A stretch of DNA of 64,000 nt from Pseudomonas brassicacearum subsp. brassicacearum (GTDB lineage Bacteria > Pseudomonadota > Gammaproteobacteria > Pseudomonadales > Pseudomonadaceae), in NCBI RefSeq assembly GCF_008801605.1, contig NZ_VZPJ01000012.1:62001-126000 (forward strand). Reading direction: 5' to 3'. Position numbers and translations under genes: made by a program. Numbering within the stretch: the stretch's first letter is position 1; each line of letters starts with the position of its first letter. The notes beneath the pieces were generated by a model. That model was not told where the DNA came from. It ran no database searches and worked only from the letters and a program-made list of their open reading frames with translations. Positions 42,757 through 50,950 of this stretch are shown in pieces.

Positions 42757-43356
42757 ATGAAAATCCTGTTGATCGGCGCTAACGGCACCATCGGTTCGGC
42801 CATTGATAACGAATTGTCGCCGCGCCACGAGATCGTTCGAATCGGCCGCCACAGCGGTGAACTGCAGGTGGATATCAGCGACAGCGCTTCAATCCGCGCC
42901 TTGTTCGCAAAGACAGGCCGCTTTGATGCCCTGGTTTGCGCCGCCGGCAACGTCACCTTTGCGCCCCTGGCCGACATGACCGAAGACAGCTTCGCCCTGG
43001 GTCTGAAAGACAAACTGATGGGCCAGGTCAACCTGCTGCTGATCGGCCGCGAGTTCGCCAACGACGGCGCGTCCTTCACTTTCACCACCGGCGTGCTCAG
43101 CCACGATCCGATCAAGAGTGGTGCTTCGGCGGCCCTGGTCAACGGTGCCCTGGACAGTTTCGTGCGCGCCGCGGCAATCGAGTTGCCACGGGGCTTGCGG
43201 GTCAACTCGGTGAGCCCGAACGTGTTGCTGGAAGCCATGGACAAGTACGCCCCGTACTTCCGCGGCTACAAACCGGTTCCGGCCGTCGATGTCGCATTGG
43301 CCTACGCCAAGAGTGTCGAAGGCCTGCAAACCGGTCAGACCTTTCACGTGGGCTAA
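42757..43356 (+). CDS. Short-chain dehydrogenase/reductase
   Basis: Small SDR of 199 aa. The N-terminal LLIGANGTIGSAIDNEL is the NAD(P) glycine motif, VCAAGNVTFAPL (about 62-73) corresponds to the NNAG motif. The usual catalytic YxxxK is not present in standard form; the region after FTTGVLSHDPIKSGASAALVNGALDSF has Ser and Lys but no Tyr at the expected place, as in some atypical short SDRs. GAGGAACAG precedes the ATG. The divergent LysR gene is the likely regulator. Substrate unknown. Confidence 0.83.
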   Translation: MKILLIGANGTIGSAIDNELSPRHEIVRIGRHSGELQVDISDSASIRALFAKTGRFDALVCAAGNVTFAPLADMTEDSFALGLKDKLMGQVNLLLIGREFANDGASFTFTTGVLSHDPIKSGASAALVNGALDSFVRAAAIELPRGLRVNSVSPNVLLEAMDKYAPYFRGYKPVPAVDVALAYAKSVEGLQTGQTFHVG

Positions 43357-43413
43357 CCCCCTTGTGATGCAGGATCAGTCTGAGTAACGTGGCGGCACTT
43401 GTCTGGAGACCCA

Positions 43414-44091
43414 ATGATGCGTGCCGCCCGCTCCCTGCTGTTTGTCGCCCTCCTGCCGCTGTTCACCGGCTGCCAATTGCTCGATGCCCCTCGTCAGAGC
43501 GCCTCCCACGCCGGCCAGACGCGTATGCAGGGCGAGCTCACGGCGGCCGACGGCAAGCTGGTGTTCCAGCCGTGCCAGGAACAGCGCCGCTACATCGTCA
43601 ATGACAGCGGTGGCACCAGCGTGCTGCAGCAGGCCGCCAGCCTGGCCGATGACCAGGGCAAGCTGTTTGCCGATGTGCGCGGCCGTATCGTCTCCAGCGC
43701 AGCGGCCGGCACCGACAGCCAGTTGGACCTGGAACAGTTGTATCGCCTGGAGCGCTCGGGCACCGCTTGCGATGACGGTAATTTCAAACTGCTGGTCTTG
43801 CGTGCCGCCGGTCATGGCCCGGAATGGAACCTCAAGGCCAGCGGCAAAGGCATGGTGCTCGAGCGTGAAGGCCAACCGACACTGGCGGTGCCTTACCTTG
43901 AAGAACAACTGGGCGATGGTCGCTTCAATCTCAGCACCGAAGCCAATGGCCAGAAGGTCGAGCTCTGGCTCGCCGCCCAGCGCTGCGTCGACAGCGTCAC
44001 CGGCGGTGTGCAGCACATGAGCGCCGAACTGCGGGTCAACGGCCAGGTCCAGCGTGGCTGCGCCTACTTCGGTGGTGCGCGCAACGACTGA
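43414..44091 (+). CDS. Putative outer-membrane or periplasmic lipoprotein
   Basis: Protein of 225 aa with a lipoprotein signal peptide, LLFVALLPLFTGC (lipobox LFTGC at about residue 20). The mature part is beta-rich with MQGELTAADGKLVFQPCQEQRRYIV and later LERSGTACDD and AAQRCVDSVTGGVQHMSAEL, where paired Cys suggest periplasmic disulfides. It resembles COG3650-type uncharacterised lipoproteins. CTGGAG lies upstream of ATG 43414; ATG 43417 is equally possible. No function is assigned. Confidence 0.82.
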   Translation: MMRAARSLLFVALLPLFTGCQLLDAPRQSASHAGQTRMQGELTAADGKLVFQPCQEQRRYIVNDSGGTSVLQQAASLADDQGKLFADVRGRIVSSAAAGTDSQLDLEQLYRLERSGTACDDGNFKLLVLRAAGHGPEWNLKASGKGMVLEREGQPTLAVPYLEEQLGDGRFNLSTEANGQKVELWLAAQRCVDSVTGGVQHMSAELRVNGQVQRGCAYFGGARND

Positions 44092-44164
44092 TTCGCCGGT
44101 TTTGGCTTATAATCGCCGGTTCACGCCCTGGTGCAGTTGTGCATCCCGCGAACCGGATCCCACC

Positions 44165-45778
44165 ATGTTACGAATCACCGAACTCAAGCTGCCGATCGAC
44201 CACCCCGAAGAAGACCTGCGCCCCGCCATCGTGCAGCGCCTGGGTATCGCCAGCGATGACCTGCTCGACTTCACCTTGTTCAAGCGCAGCTACGACGCGC
44301 GCAAGAAATCCTCCGAACTGTGCTTCATCTACACCATCGACCTGACGGTGCGCGACGAAGCCAGCCTGCTGCGCAAGTTCGCCGATGACCGTAACGTCAA
44401 CGAGGCGCCGGATGTCAGCTACAAAGTGGTGGGCCAGGCACCGGCCGACTTGAGCGAACGGCCGATCGTGGTCGGCTTCGGTCCGTGCGGGATCTTCGCC
44501 GCCCTGCTGCTGGCACAGATGGGCTTCAAGCCGATCATCCTCGAGCGTGGCCCGGAAGTGCGCCAGCGCACCAAGGACACCTGGGGCCTGTGGCGCAAAA
44601 GCGTGCTCAACCCCGAATCCAACGTGCAATTTGGTGAAGGCGGCGCGGGGACGTTTTCCGACGGCAAGCTCTACAGCCAGATCAAGGATCCGAAATTCCT
44701 TGGCCGCAAGGTTTTGCACGAATTCGTCAAGGCCGGAGCGCCGGAAGAAATCCTCTACGTCAGCAAGCCGCACATCGGCACGTTCCGTCTGACAGGTGTG
44801 GTGGAAACCATGCGTGAGCAGATTCGCGCCCTGGGCGGCGAAGTACGCTTCCAGCAGCGGGTCACCGATGTACTGATCGAAGACGGCCAACTGGTCGGCG
44901 TCGAACTGGCCAGCGGCGAACAGATTCATTCGAAACATGTGATCCTGGCCCTGGGTCACAGCGCCCGGGACACCTTCCGCATGCTTCACAGCCGCGGCGT
45001 GTACATGGAAGCCAAGCCGTTCTCGGTGGGTTTCCGTATCGAACACCCGCAATCGCTGATCGACAGCGCGCGCCTGGGCAAGTACGCCGGCCACCCGAAA
45101 CTTGGGGCCGCCGACTACAAACTGGTGCACCACGCCAAGAATGGTCGTTCGGTGTACAGCTTCTGCATGTGCCCGGGCGGCACCGTGGTAGCCGCGACGT
45201 CCGAGCCGAACCGCGTCGTGACCAACGGCATGAGCCAGTATTCGCGCAACGAGCGCAACGCCAACTCCGGCATCGTCGTCGGGATTACCCCGGAAGTGGA
45301 TTATCCCGGTGGCCCGCTGGCCGGGATCGAGTTGCAGGAACGCCTGGAATCCCACGCGTACGTACTCGGTGGCAGCAACTACGAGGCCCCGGCGCAACTG
45401 GTGGGTGACTTCATCGCCGGCAAACCGTCTACGGCACTGGGCAGCGTCGAACCGTCCTACAAGCCCGGGGTGTCCCTGGGCGATTTGGCCCTGGCCCTGC
45501 CGGATTTCGCCATCGAAGCGATCCGCGAGGCCCTGCCGGCGTTCGAGAAACAGATTCGCGGTTACTCGCTGCACGACGCCGTGCTGACTGGCATCGAAAC
45601 CCGCACCTCATCGCCCCTGCGCATCACCCGCAACGAATCGCTGCAGAGCCTGAACGTCAAGGGCCTGTTCCCGGCCGGTGAAGGCGCCGGTTATGCCGGC
45701 GGGATCCTGTCGGCGGGCGTGGACGGGATCCGGATTGCCGAGGCGGTGGCGCGGGATATCCTCGGGCTCGAGGCCTGA
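44165..45778 (+). CDS. COG2509-type FAD-dependent dehydrogenase
   Basis: Flavoprotein of 537 aa. Residues 1-90 form a small domain (MLRITELKLPIDHPEEDLRPAI...FKRSYDARKKSSELCFIYTIDL). From about 99 an FAD Rossmann fold begins (PIVVGFGPCGIFAALLLAQMG), then GEGGAGTFSDGKLYSQIKD (about 158-176), and the C-terminal FPAGEGAGYAGGILSAGVDGI closes the FAD domain. This is the conserved layout of an uncharacterised family common in bacteria. ATG at 44165 fits family starts; the frame is open from 44054. Followed by a hairpin at 45786 and a REP pair. Confidence 0.88.
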   Translation: MLRITELKLPIDHPEEDLRPAIVQRLGIASDDLLDFTLFKRSYDARKKSSELCFIYTIDLTVRDEASLLRKFADDRNVNEAPDVSYKVVGQAPADLSERPIVVGFGPCGIFAALLLAQMGFKPIILERGPEVRQRTKDTWGLWRKSVLNPESNVQFGEGGAGTFSDGKLYSQIKDPKFLGRKVLHEFVKAGAPEEILYVSKPHIGTFRLTGVVETMREQIRALGGEVRFQQRVTDVLIEDGQLVGVELASGEQIHSKHVILALGHSARDTFRMLHSRGVYMEAKPFSVGFRIEHPQSLIDSARLGKYAGHPKLGAADYKLVHHAKNGRSVYSFCMCPGGTVVAATSEPNRVVTNGMSQYSRNERNANSGIVVGITPEVDYPGGPLAGIELQERLESHAYVLGGSNYEAPAQLVGDFIAGKPSTALGSVEPSYKPGVSLGDLALALPDFAIEAIREALPAFEKQIRGYSLHDAVLTGIETRTSSPLRITRNESLQSLNVKGLFPAGEGAGYAGGILSAGVDGIRIAEAVARDILGLEA

Positions 45779-45785
45779 GGGGCCG

Positions 45786-45827
45786 ATGCTGTTCACTCAA
45801 GGCAGAATTTGCCTGAGTGAACAGCAT
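45786..45827 (+). terminator. Long hairpin after the FAD-dehydrogenase gene
   Basis: ATGCTGTTCACTCA pairs with TGAGTGAACAGCAT around a second small stem (AGGCA/TGCCT), giving about 19 paired bases with one bulge. It lies 8 bases after the stop. No U-run follows, so it may act in mRNA stability or as a Rho-aided terminator. Confidence 0.6.
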
Positions 45828-45832
45828 GACCC

Positions 45833-45921
45833 TGTGGGAGCGAGCTTGCTCGCGATGGCGGCCTGTCATCAACACAGATGTTGACTGATCCACCGCTATC
45901 GCGAGCAGGCTCGCTCCCACA
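45833..45921. repeat. REP pair
   Basis: TGTGGGAGCGAGCTTGCTCG...CGATGGCGG opposed to CCGCTATCGCGAGCAGGCTC...GCTCCCACA, between convergent genes. Confidence 0.88.
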
Positions 45922-45936
45922 AGGGACCTCAGTGAT

Positions 45937-47031
45937 TCAGATATTGGCCCGCAATACGCTCTCCGGCAGCGCCTCGCCCCGTTCCACACACGCCGCCACG
46001 ATGTCCATCAGCCCGCTCAACTCATACCCCTGGGCCTTGAGCCACACCGGGTCGTAATAGGTCGTGGCGTAGCGCTCGCCACCGTCACACAAAATCGCCA
46101 CGATCGACCCCGACTCACCCGCATCCACCATCTGCCGGGCCGCCATGAGTGCGCCGATCAGGTTGGTGCCGCTGGACCCGCCGACCCGTCGTCCCAAGCG
46201 CTGGGCCAGGTAATGCATGGCCGCCAATGACAAGGCGTCCGGGACCTTGACCATCGCATCGATGACTTTCGGCAAGAACGACGCCTCGACCCGTGGCCGG
46301 CCGATACCCTCGATGCGTGAACCGCAATCCAGGCGCAGGCTGGCATCGCCGCTGCGGTAGTAGTCGAAGAACACTGAACGCTCGGCGTCGGCACACAGCA
46401 CGCGGGTACCGTGCTGGCGATAACGGACGTAGCGCCCCAGAGTGGCCGTGGTGCCGCCAGTGCCGGGGCTTGAAATCAACCAGCTCGGCTCCGGGTGCCG
46501 CTCGAAGCGCATCTGCTGGAAGATCGATTCGGCAATGTTGTTATTGGCCCGCCAGTCCGTGGCGCGCTCGGCGTAGGTGAATTGGTCGATGAAGTGTCCA
46601 TCATGCTCGTGGGCCAAGCGTTCGGATTCGGCGTAGATCTGCGTAGGATCGTCCACCAGGTGGCTCTGGCCGCCATAAAAAGCGATCTGTGCGATTTTTT
46701 CCCGGGAGGTGGTCGCCGGCATTACCGCAATGAACGGCAGGCCCAGCAACCTGGCGAAGTAAGCCTCGGAAATCGCCGTCGAGCCGCTGGAGGCCTCGAT
46801 CACCGGCGCTCCGGGCTTGAGCCAGCCGTTACACAACGCGTAGAGAAACAGCGAACGAGCCAGTCTGTGCTTGAGGCTGCCGGTGGGATGGCTGGACTCA
46901 TCCTTGAAATACAGTTCGATGCCCGGCAGGCCAGGCAGCGGCAGCGGAATCAGGTGAGTATCGGCGCTGCGCTGGAAGTCAGCCTCGATGATGCGGATCG
47001 CTTCGCGCGCCCACTGGCGATGGTCGTTCAT
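45937..47031 (-). CDS. PLP-dependent cysteine synthase-family enzyme (Cds1-like cysteine desulfhydrase candidate)
   Basis: Fold-type II PLP enzyme of 364 aa. The PLP Lys is in SSHPTGSLKHRLARSL (about residues 46-61), the substrate loop is EASSGSTAISEAYFARLLGLPFIAVMP (about 79-105), and the phosphate-binding glycines are in SSPGTGGTTATLGRY (about 187-200). A C-terminal GGERYATTYYDPVWL block is characteristic of the group related to yeast L-cysteine desulfhydrase Cds1. It probably acts on cysteine or O-acetylserine. Monocistronic, divergent from nhaA across 268 bases. Confidence 0.85.
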   Translation of the reverse strand: MNDHRQWAREAIRIIEADFQRSADTHLIPLPLPGLPGIELYFKDESSHPTGSLKHRLARSLFLYALCNGWLKPGAPVIEASSGSTAISEAYFARLLGLPFIAVMPATTSREKIAQIAFYGGQSHLVDDPTQIYAESERLAHEHDGHFIDQFTYAERATDWRANNNIAESIFQQMRFERHPEPSWLISSPGTGGTTATLGRYVRYRQHGTRVLCADAERSVFFDYYRSGDASLRLDCGSRIEGIGRPRVEASFLPKVIDAMVKVPDALSLAAMHYLAQRLGRRVGGSSGTNLIGALMAARQMVDAGESGSIVAILCDGGERYATTYYDPVWLKAQGYELSGLMDIVAACVERGEALPESVLRANI

Positions 47032-47299
47032 GATGTTTTCTCACTGGCTCGGTTCGACGCGGGGAAAGCTGATGGTCATGCAGGCGCAACGTGGTCTCGG
47101 AAAAACCAGTCGCAAGCTTAGGAAAAAACCGACATCGCGCACAGGTACAGCTAAGGTCCAATATGGCCCATAACTGCCTGACTGCGTGGAGCAAGCGTTG
47201 TAACGACATATAACAAAAAAGAATATAACTTTTGTTTTAACAACTAACAGTACGGGTTAGGGTGTGCCATCTTTTTGATTCAATGAATGGAGAGCGATC

Positions 47300-48487
47300 G
47301 TGGCTCTACGTAATTCTCTGACACGTTTTTTCCAACTGGAGGCTGCCAGCGGCCTGCTGCTGATCGCCGCCGCCCTGCTGGCCCTGGCCATCAATAATTC
47401 ACCGCTGTCCTGGCTGTATAACGGTCTGCTGGACACGCCGGTGGTCGCCCAGGTCGGCGCGTTGAAGATCGCCAAACCCTTGTTGCTGTGGATCAACGAC
47501 GGCTTGATGGCGATGTTCTTCCTGCTCATCGGCCTCGAAGTCAAGCGAGAGGTCCTCGGCGGGCAACTGTCGAAACCGTCGCAAATCGTCTTGCCCGGTG
47601 CAGCAGCGATTGGCGGCATGGTAGTGCCGGCGCTGATCTACTGGTTCCTCAACCGCGACAATCCTCCCGCCCTCGCCGGCTGGGCAATTCCGACGGCCAC
47701 CGACATCGCGTTCGCCCTCGGCGTGCTGGCCTTGCTGGGCAAGCGGGTGCCGGTGTCGCTCAAGCTGTTCCTGATGACCCTGGCGATCATCGACGACCTG
47801 GGCGCCATTATCATCATCGCGATCTTTTACTCCGGCGCCCTGTCCAGCCTGTCGCTCATACTGGCGGCAACCTGCATCGCCGCGCTGGTGGCGATGAACC
47901 GGATGGGCGTGGTCAAGCTCGGGCCCTACATGGTTGTGGGCCTGATTCTGTGGGTCTGCGTGCTCAAGAGCGGTGTCCATGCCACCCTGGCCGGGGTAAC
48001 CCTCGCGTTCTGCATCCCGCTGCGCACGAAAAACGCCGAGACTTCGCCCCTGCTCACCCTGGAACATGCCCTGCATCCCTGGGTGGCCTATGGCATCCTG
48101 CCGCTGTTCGCCTTCGCCAACGCCGGCTTGTCCCTGAGCGGCGTCACCGTCGAAAGCTTCACCCATCATGTGCCAATGGGCATTGCCATCGGCCTGTTGC
48201 TGGGCAAGACCGTCGGCGTCTTCGGCCTGACCTGGCTGGCCGTGAAAATCGGCATCGCCAGCCTGCCCCTTGGCGCCAACTGGGGCCAGGTATTGGGGGT
48301 GGCGATCCTGTGCGGTATCGGGTTCACCATGAGCCTGTTCGTTGGCTCCCTCGCGTTTGAGCCGGGTGTCAGCGACTATGCGGGCATGGACCGGATGGGG
48401 ATTCTCACTGGTTCGATACTGGCGGCGTTGTTGGGTTATGCGGTGACGGCGGCGGCCAGTCGCAAGCAGCCTGCATTGCCTGGTTGA
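47300..48487 (+). CDS. nhaA: Na+/H+ antiporter NhaA
   Basis: Inner-membrane sodium/proton antiporter of 395 aa with about 12 helices. The N-terminal LEAASGLLLIAAALLALAINNSPLSWLY, GLMAMFFLLIGLEVKREVLGGQL (about 62-84) and the ion-binding Asp pair in LFLMTLAIIDDLGAIIIIAIFYSG (about 153-176) identify NhaA. Start is GTG at 47300 with GGAGAG upstream. An inverted repeat AACAAAA/TTTTGTT at 47212-47236 lies in the promoter region and might bind a regulator. Confidence 0.95.
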   Translation: MALRNSLTRFFQLEAASGLLLIAAALLALAINNSPLSWLYNGLLDTPVVAQVGALKIAKPLLLWINDGLMAMFFLLIGLEVKREVLGGQLSKPSQIVLPGAAAIGGMVVPALIYWFLNRDNPPALAGWAIPTATDIAFALGVLALLGKRVPVSLKLFLMTLAIIDDLGAIIIIAIFYSGALSSLSLILAATCIAALVAMNRMGVVKLGPYMVVGLILWVCVLKSGVHATLAGVTLAFCIPLRTKNAETSPLLTLEHALHPWVAYGILPLFAFANAGLSLSGVTVESFTHHVPMGIAIGLLLGKTVGVFGLTWLAVKIGIASLPLGANWGQVLGVAILCGIGFTMSLFVGSLAFEPGVSDYAGMDRMGILTGSILAALLGYAVTAAASRKQPALPG

Positions 48488-48542
48488 TCCTTGCTTCTGC
48501 GTTAGCGTCTTGAGAGCCATGGGAGGTTAAGGAATGGTGTGT

Positions 48543-49328
48543 ATATCCGTTTCTGCGGTAACGGCCACTTAGGGTTCCGCCCTGACGGCGGCTCACTTTC
48601 GAAAAGCGCGAAAGTAAGCAAAGCGCTTCTGCCCCACCACTTGGCACCTCGCTTAGGCTCGGTGTGCCCTCACTCCGGCATTGCTCCGTGGGCCCGCCGC
48701 GAAGGGCCATCCATGGCCCAGCGCGGCTATCCCGGCATCCATGCCGGGATACCCACTGCGCAAGGCCTTCGTTCGGCCAGCGTGGTTAACGGGGCGCCGA
48801 GATCAACGTCCGCCACGAGGCGTGCCTAGTAGCCGACCTGGTTCTGGGTGGGACCGCGTTTTTCCTGTGGGAGCGAGCTTGCTCGCGATGAGGCCAGCAA
48901 GCCCAGCATCCATGTAACTGAACCACCGCCATCGCGAGCAGGCTCGCTCCCACATTGGATCTTCAGCAGGCGCCCTATTCGTGTGCACCCGGAGCCCGCT
49001 CCCACAGGAGAAACACGGTCCCACCCAGAACCAGGTCGGCTATCAGGCCGCCTCGGTTCTGTTTTTGATCTGGGGCGCCCCGTTAACCACGATGGCTGAA
49101 CGAAGGCCTTGCGCAGTGGGCACCTCGGCATGGATGCCGAGGTAGCCGCGCTGGGCCATGGATGGCCCTTCGCGGCGGGCCCACGGAGCAAGGCCTTCGT
49201 TCAGGCATGCCGAGCCTAGGCGAGGCACCGAGTGGTGGGGCAAGAGCGTTTTGGTTACTTTTGCGCTTTTCAAAAGTGAGCCGCCGTCAGGGCGGAACCC
49301 TAAGTGGCCGTTACCACAGCAACGGATA
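48543..49328. repeat. Long inverted repeat, arms of about 264 bp or more, around a REP core
   Basis: Left arm 48543-48806 and right arm 49065-49328 are near-complementary over most of their length, and pairing continues inward (TAGCCGACCTGGTTCTGGGT at 48830 against its complement near 49040) to a REP pair at 48866-48955. Each arm contains a frame that reads MALRGGPTEQ outward, but these mirror each other and are not genes. It fills most of the 924-base nhaA to glycine-zipper gap. No transposase or target duplication was seen. Confidence 0.85.
48866..48955. repeat. REP pair at the centre of the long inverted repeat
   Basis: TGTGGGAGCGAGCTTGCTCG...CGATGAGG opposed to CCATCGCGAGCAGGCTCGCT...CCCACA, with a further half unit (GCCCGCTCCCACAGGAG) near 49000. 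Confidence 0.85.
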
Positions 49329-49353
49329 TGTACCCAATCCAATCCAACCCCAT

Positions 49354-49396
49354 AAAAAAACGGCGCTTTCCATTCCCGGAATAAGCGCCGTTTTCT
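49354..49396 (-). terminator. Rho-independent terminator of the glycine-zipper lipoprotein gene
   Basis: In gene direction: GAAAACGGCGCTT...AAGCGCCGTTTTTTT, a 10-bp stem with a T-run, about 15 bases past the stop codon. Confidence 0.9.
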
Positions 49397-49411
49397 CTTA
49401 CCGACTCAAGC

Positions 49412-49876
49412 TTAGTGCGATACGCGACTCGTACCATCCACAGTGGAAATACGAACCCGCTCACCCACACGGAACACCTCGTTCTCCTGAACCTGCTGCA
49501 CATAGGCGCGCATGCTACCGTCATCTTCACGAACGGTGATTTCCACACCCTGGGTACGGGTCAGGCCTTCCTCAGTCGCAGAACCAATCAGGCCACCAGC
49601 TACCGCGCCAATCACAGCGGCGACGATGCTGCCACGGCCACCACCGATGGCACTGCCACCGACACCACCGACCACCGCACCGGCCGCACCGCCGATCGGG
49701 GTCTTGGTGCCTTCGATCTTCACAGGGCGCAAGGACTCGATGGTCCCCATGCGAATCGTCTGCACGCGACGCGCTTCGTCACGGGAGTAGGAGTCACCGG
49801 TCAGGCTCGACTGACAGCCAGTGAGCAACATCGCCATCGTGGAAAAGGAAGCAACCAGCAAAACAGACTTACGCAT
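49412..49876 (-). CDS. Glycine-zipper outer-membrane lipoprotein (SlyB/PcpY-like)
   Basis: Lipoprotein of 154 aa. Signal peptide with lipobox MLLTGC (about residue 20), then a glycine-zipper membrane segment from about 70 to 105 (GGAAGAVVGGVGGSAIGGGR, then AAVIGAVAGGLIGSATEEG), and a C-terminal beta domain (VEITVREDDGSMRAYVQQV) typical of 17-kDa-antigen/SlyB proteins that bind peptidoglycan or stabilise the outer membrane. ATG at 49876 gives the signal peptide; the frame is open to 49960. Ends at a strong terminator. Confidence 0.9.
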   Translation of the reverse strand: MRKSVLLVASFSTMAMLLTGCQSSLTGDSYSRDEARRVQTIRMGTIESLRPVKIEGTKTPIGGAAGAVVGGVGGSAIGGGRGSIVAAVIGAVAGGLIGSATEEGLTRTQGVEITVREDDGSMRAYVQQVQENEVFRVGERVRISTVDGTSRVSH

Positions 49877-50045
49877 AGCATCAACTCCAAAAGACAGGGA
49901 TTCATTAAACTCCGCAGCTTGACGCCTGTCACGGCCTCGCCGGGATAAAATTGTTTTCATTCAGGTGGGATACAGGCGCACCCGAAAAATTCACCAAACA
50001 GTAGCGCCAATTTCCGAAACCTGCGTCATCAACCCGGGGATTTTC

Positions 50046-50282
50046 ATGGATTATTTCATCATCGTCGCGGTCACCGTGGCCGGTTTGTACTTCCACTGGT
50101 GGCTGTACGTACGAATCAAACGCTGGATGGACCGCGACCTGGCGCTGTCCCTGGCGGGGCAGGATGAGCAGAAAAAGACCTACATGCTGCAACAATTGGC
50201 CCGCGCCCGGGAGCAAGGGGTCAAGCGCCGGGACTTGCCGCAATGGCTTAAAACCGCTGCGGCAGGTTACCCCGAAAGTTAA
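50046..50282 (+). CDS. Small membrane protein, unknown function (78 aa)
   Basis: Begins MDYFIIVAVTVAGLYFHWWLY, a single transmembrane segment (about residues 2-21) followed by a basic cytoplasmic part (RIKRWMDRDLALSLAGQDEQKKTYMLQQLARAREQGVKRRDLPQWL), probably helical. GGGGATTTTC precedes the ATG. Its stop overlaps by four bases the end of the convergent pdxH gene. No family is recognised, but the start, codon use and pattern are gene-like. Confidence 0.75.
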   Translation: MDYFIIVAVTVAGLYFHWWLYVRIKRWMDRDLALSLAGQDEQKKTYMLQQLARAREQGVKRRDLPQWLKTAAAGYPES

Positions 50283-50926
50283 GGCGCCAGACGCTCGCGC
50301 GTCCAGTTCGCCCCTTGCAGGCGGTAGTTGAGGCGATCGTGCAGGCGGCTCGGACGCCCCTGCCAGAACTCGATGCGCTCGGGCAGCAAACGATAACCGC
50401 CCCAATGTTCCGGGCAGTGCGGTTGGCTGTCGCTGAAGCGTTGTTCGGTGGCCTTGAGCAAGTCGTCCAGCTCAGCGCGCCCTGAAATCACTCGGCTCTG
50501 GGGTGAAGCCCAGGCGCCGAGGCGGCTGCCTAGCGGGCGAACCTGATAATACGCGTCCGACTCCTGCGCGGTGACCTTCACCACTTTGCCCTCGATGCGC
50601 ACCTGGCGCTCCAGGGCCGGCCAGAAAAACGTCATGGCCGCGAATGGATTCGCGGCCAATTGCTGGCCCTTGGCGCTGTCGTAGTTGGTGAAGAACGTGA
50701 AACCCAGGGCATCCAGGCCCTTGAGCAGCAGGATCCGGCAATGCGGGCGCCCTTCTGCATCCACCGTCGCCAAGGTCATGGCGTTGGCCTCCACCGGGGC
50801 CTGTTCGGTTTTCACCGCGTCGGCGAACCATTGGTGGAACAGTGCAAACGGCTCGGCCGGAGCTTGCGCCTCGGTCAAGCCATCGCGGGTGTAGTCGCGG
50901 CGCATATCAGCCAGCGGTTGGGTCAT
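50279..50926 (-). CDS. pdxH: Pyridoxamine/pyridoxine 5'-phosphate oxidase
   Basis: FMN-dependent final step of vitamin B6 synthesis and salvage, making pyridoxal phosphate. The 215 aa match the family: MRRDYTRDGLTEAQAP start, ANAMTLATVDAEGRPHCRILLLKGLDALGFTFFTNYDSAKGQQL (about 45-88), QVRPLGSRLGAWASPQSRVI (about 130-150), and the C-terminal RLPERIEFWQGRPSRLHDRL block with the conserved ERLAP end. AAGGAA precedes the ATG. Cytoplasmic. Confidence 0.96.
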   Translation of the reverse strand: MTQPLADMRRDYTRDGLTEAQAPAEPFALFHQWFADAVKTEQAPVEANAMTLATVDAEGRPHCRILLLKGLDALGFTFFTNYDSAKGQQLAANPFAAMTFFWPALERQVRIEGKVVKVTAQESDAYYQVRPLGSRLGAWASPQSRVISGRAELDDLLKATEQRFSDSQPHCPEHWGGYRLLPERIEFWQGRPSRLHDRLNYRLQGANWTRERLAP

Positions 50927-50950
50927 GGCGCGTTCCTTGTGGTTAGCCCA

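Noticed and set aside
43399..43413. TTG start for the lipoprotein gene at 43399
   Set aside because: ATG 43414 has a good Shine-Dalgarno sequence and gives a normal lipoprotein signal peptide.
48405..48710. Frame reading MALRGGPTEQ in the left arm of the long inverted repeat, with a twin at 49162-49539
   Set aside because: The two frames are mirror images from the inverted repeat, have no ribosome-binding site and low-complexity content; treated as repeat DNA.
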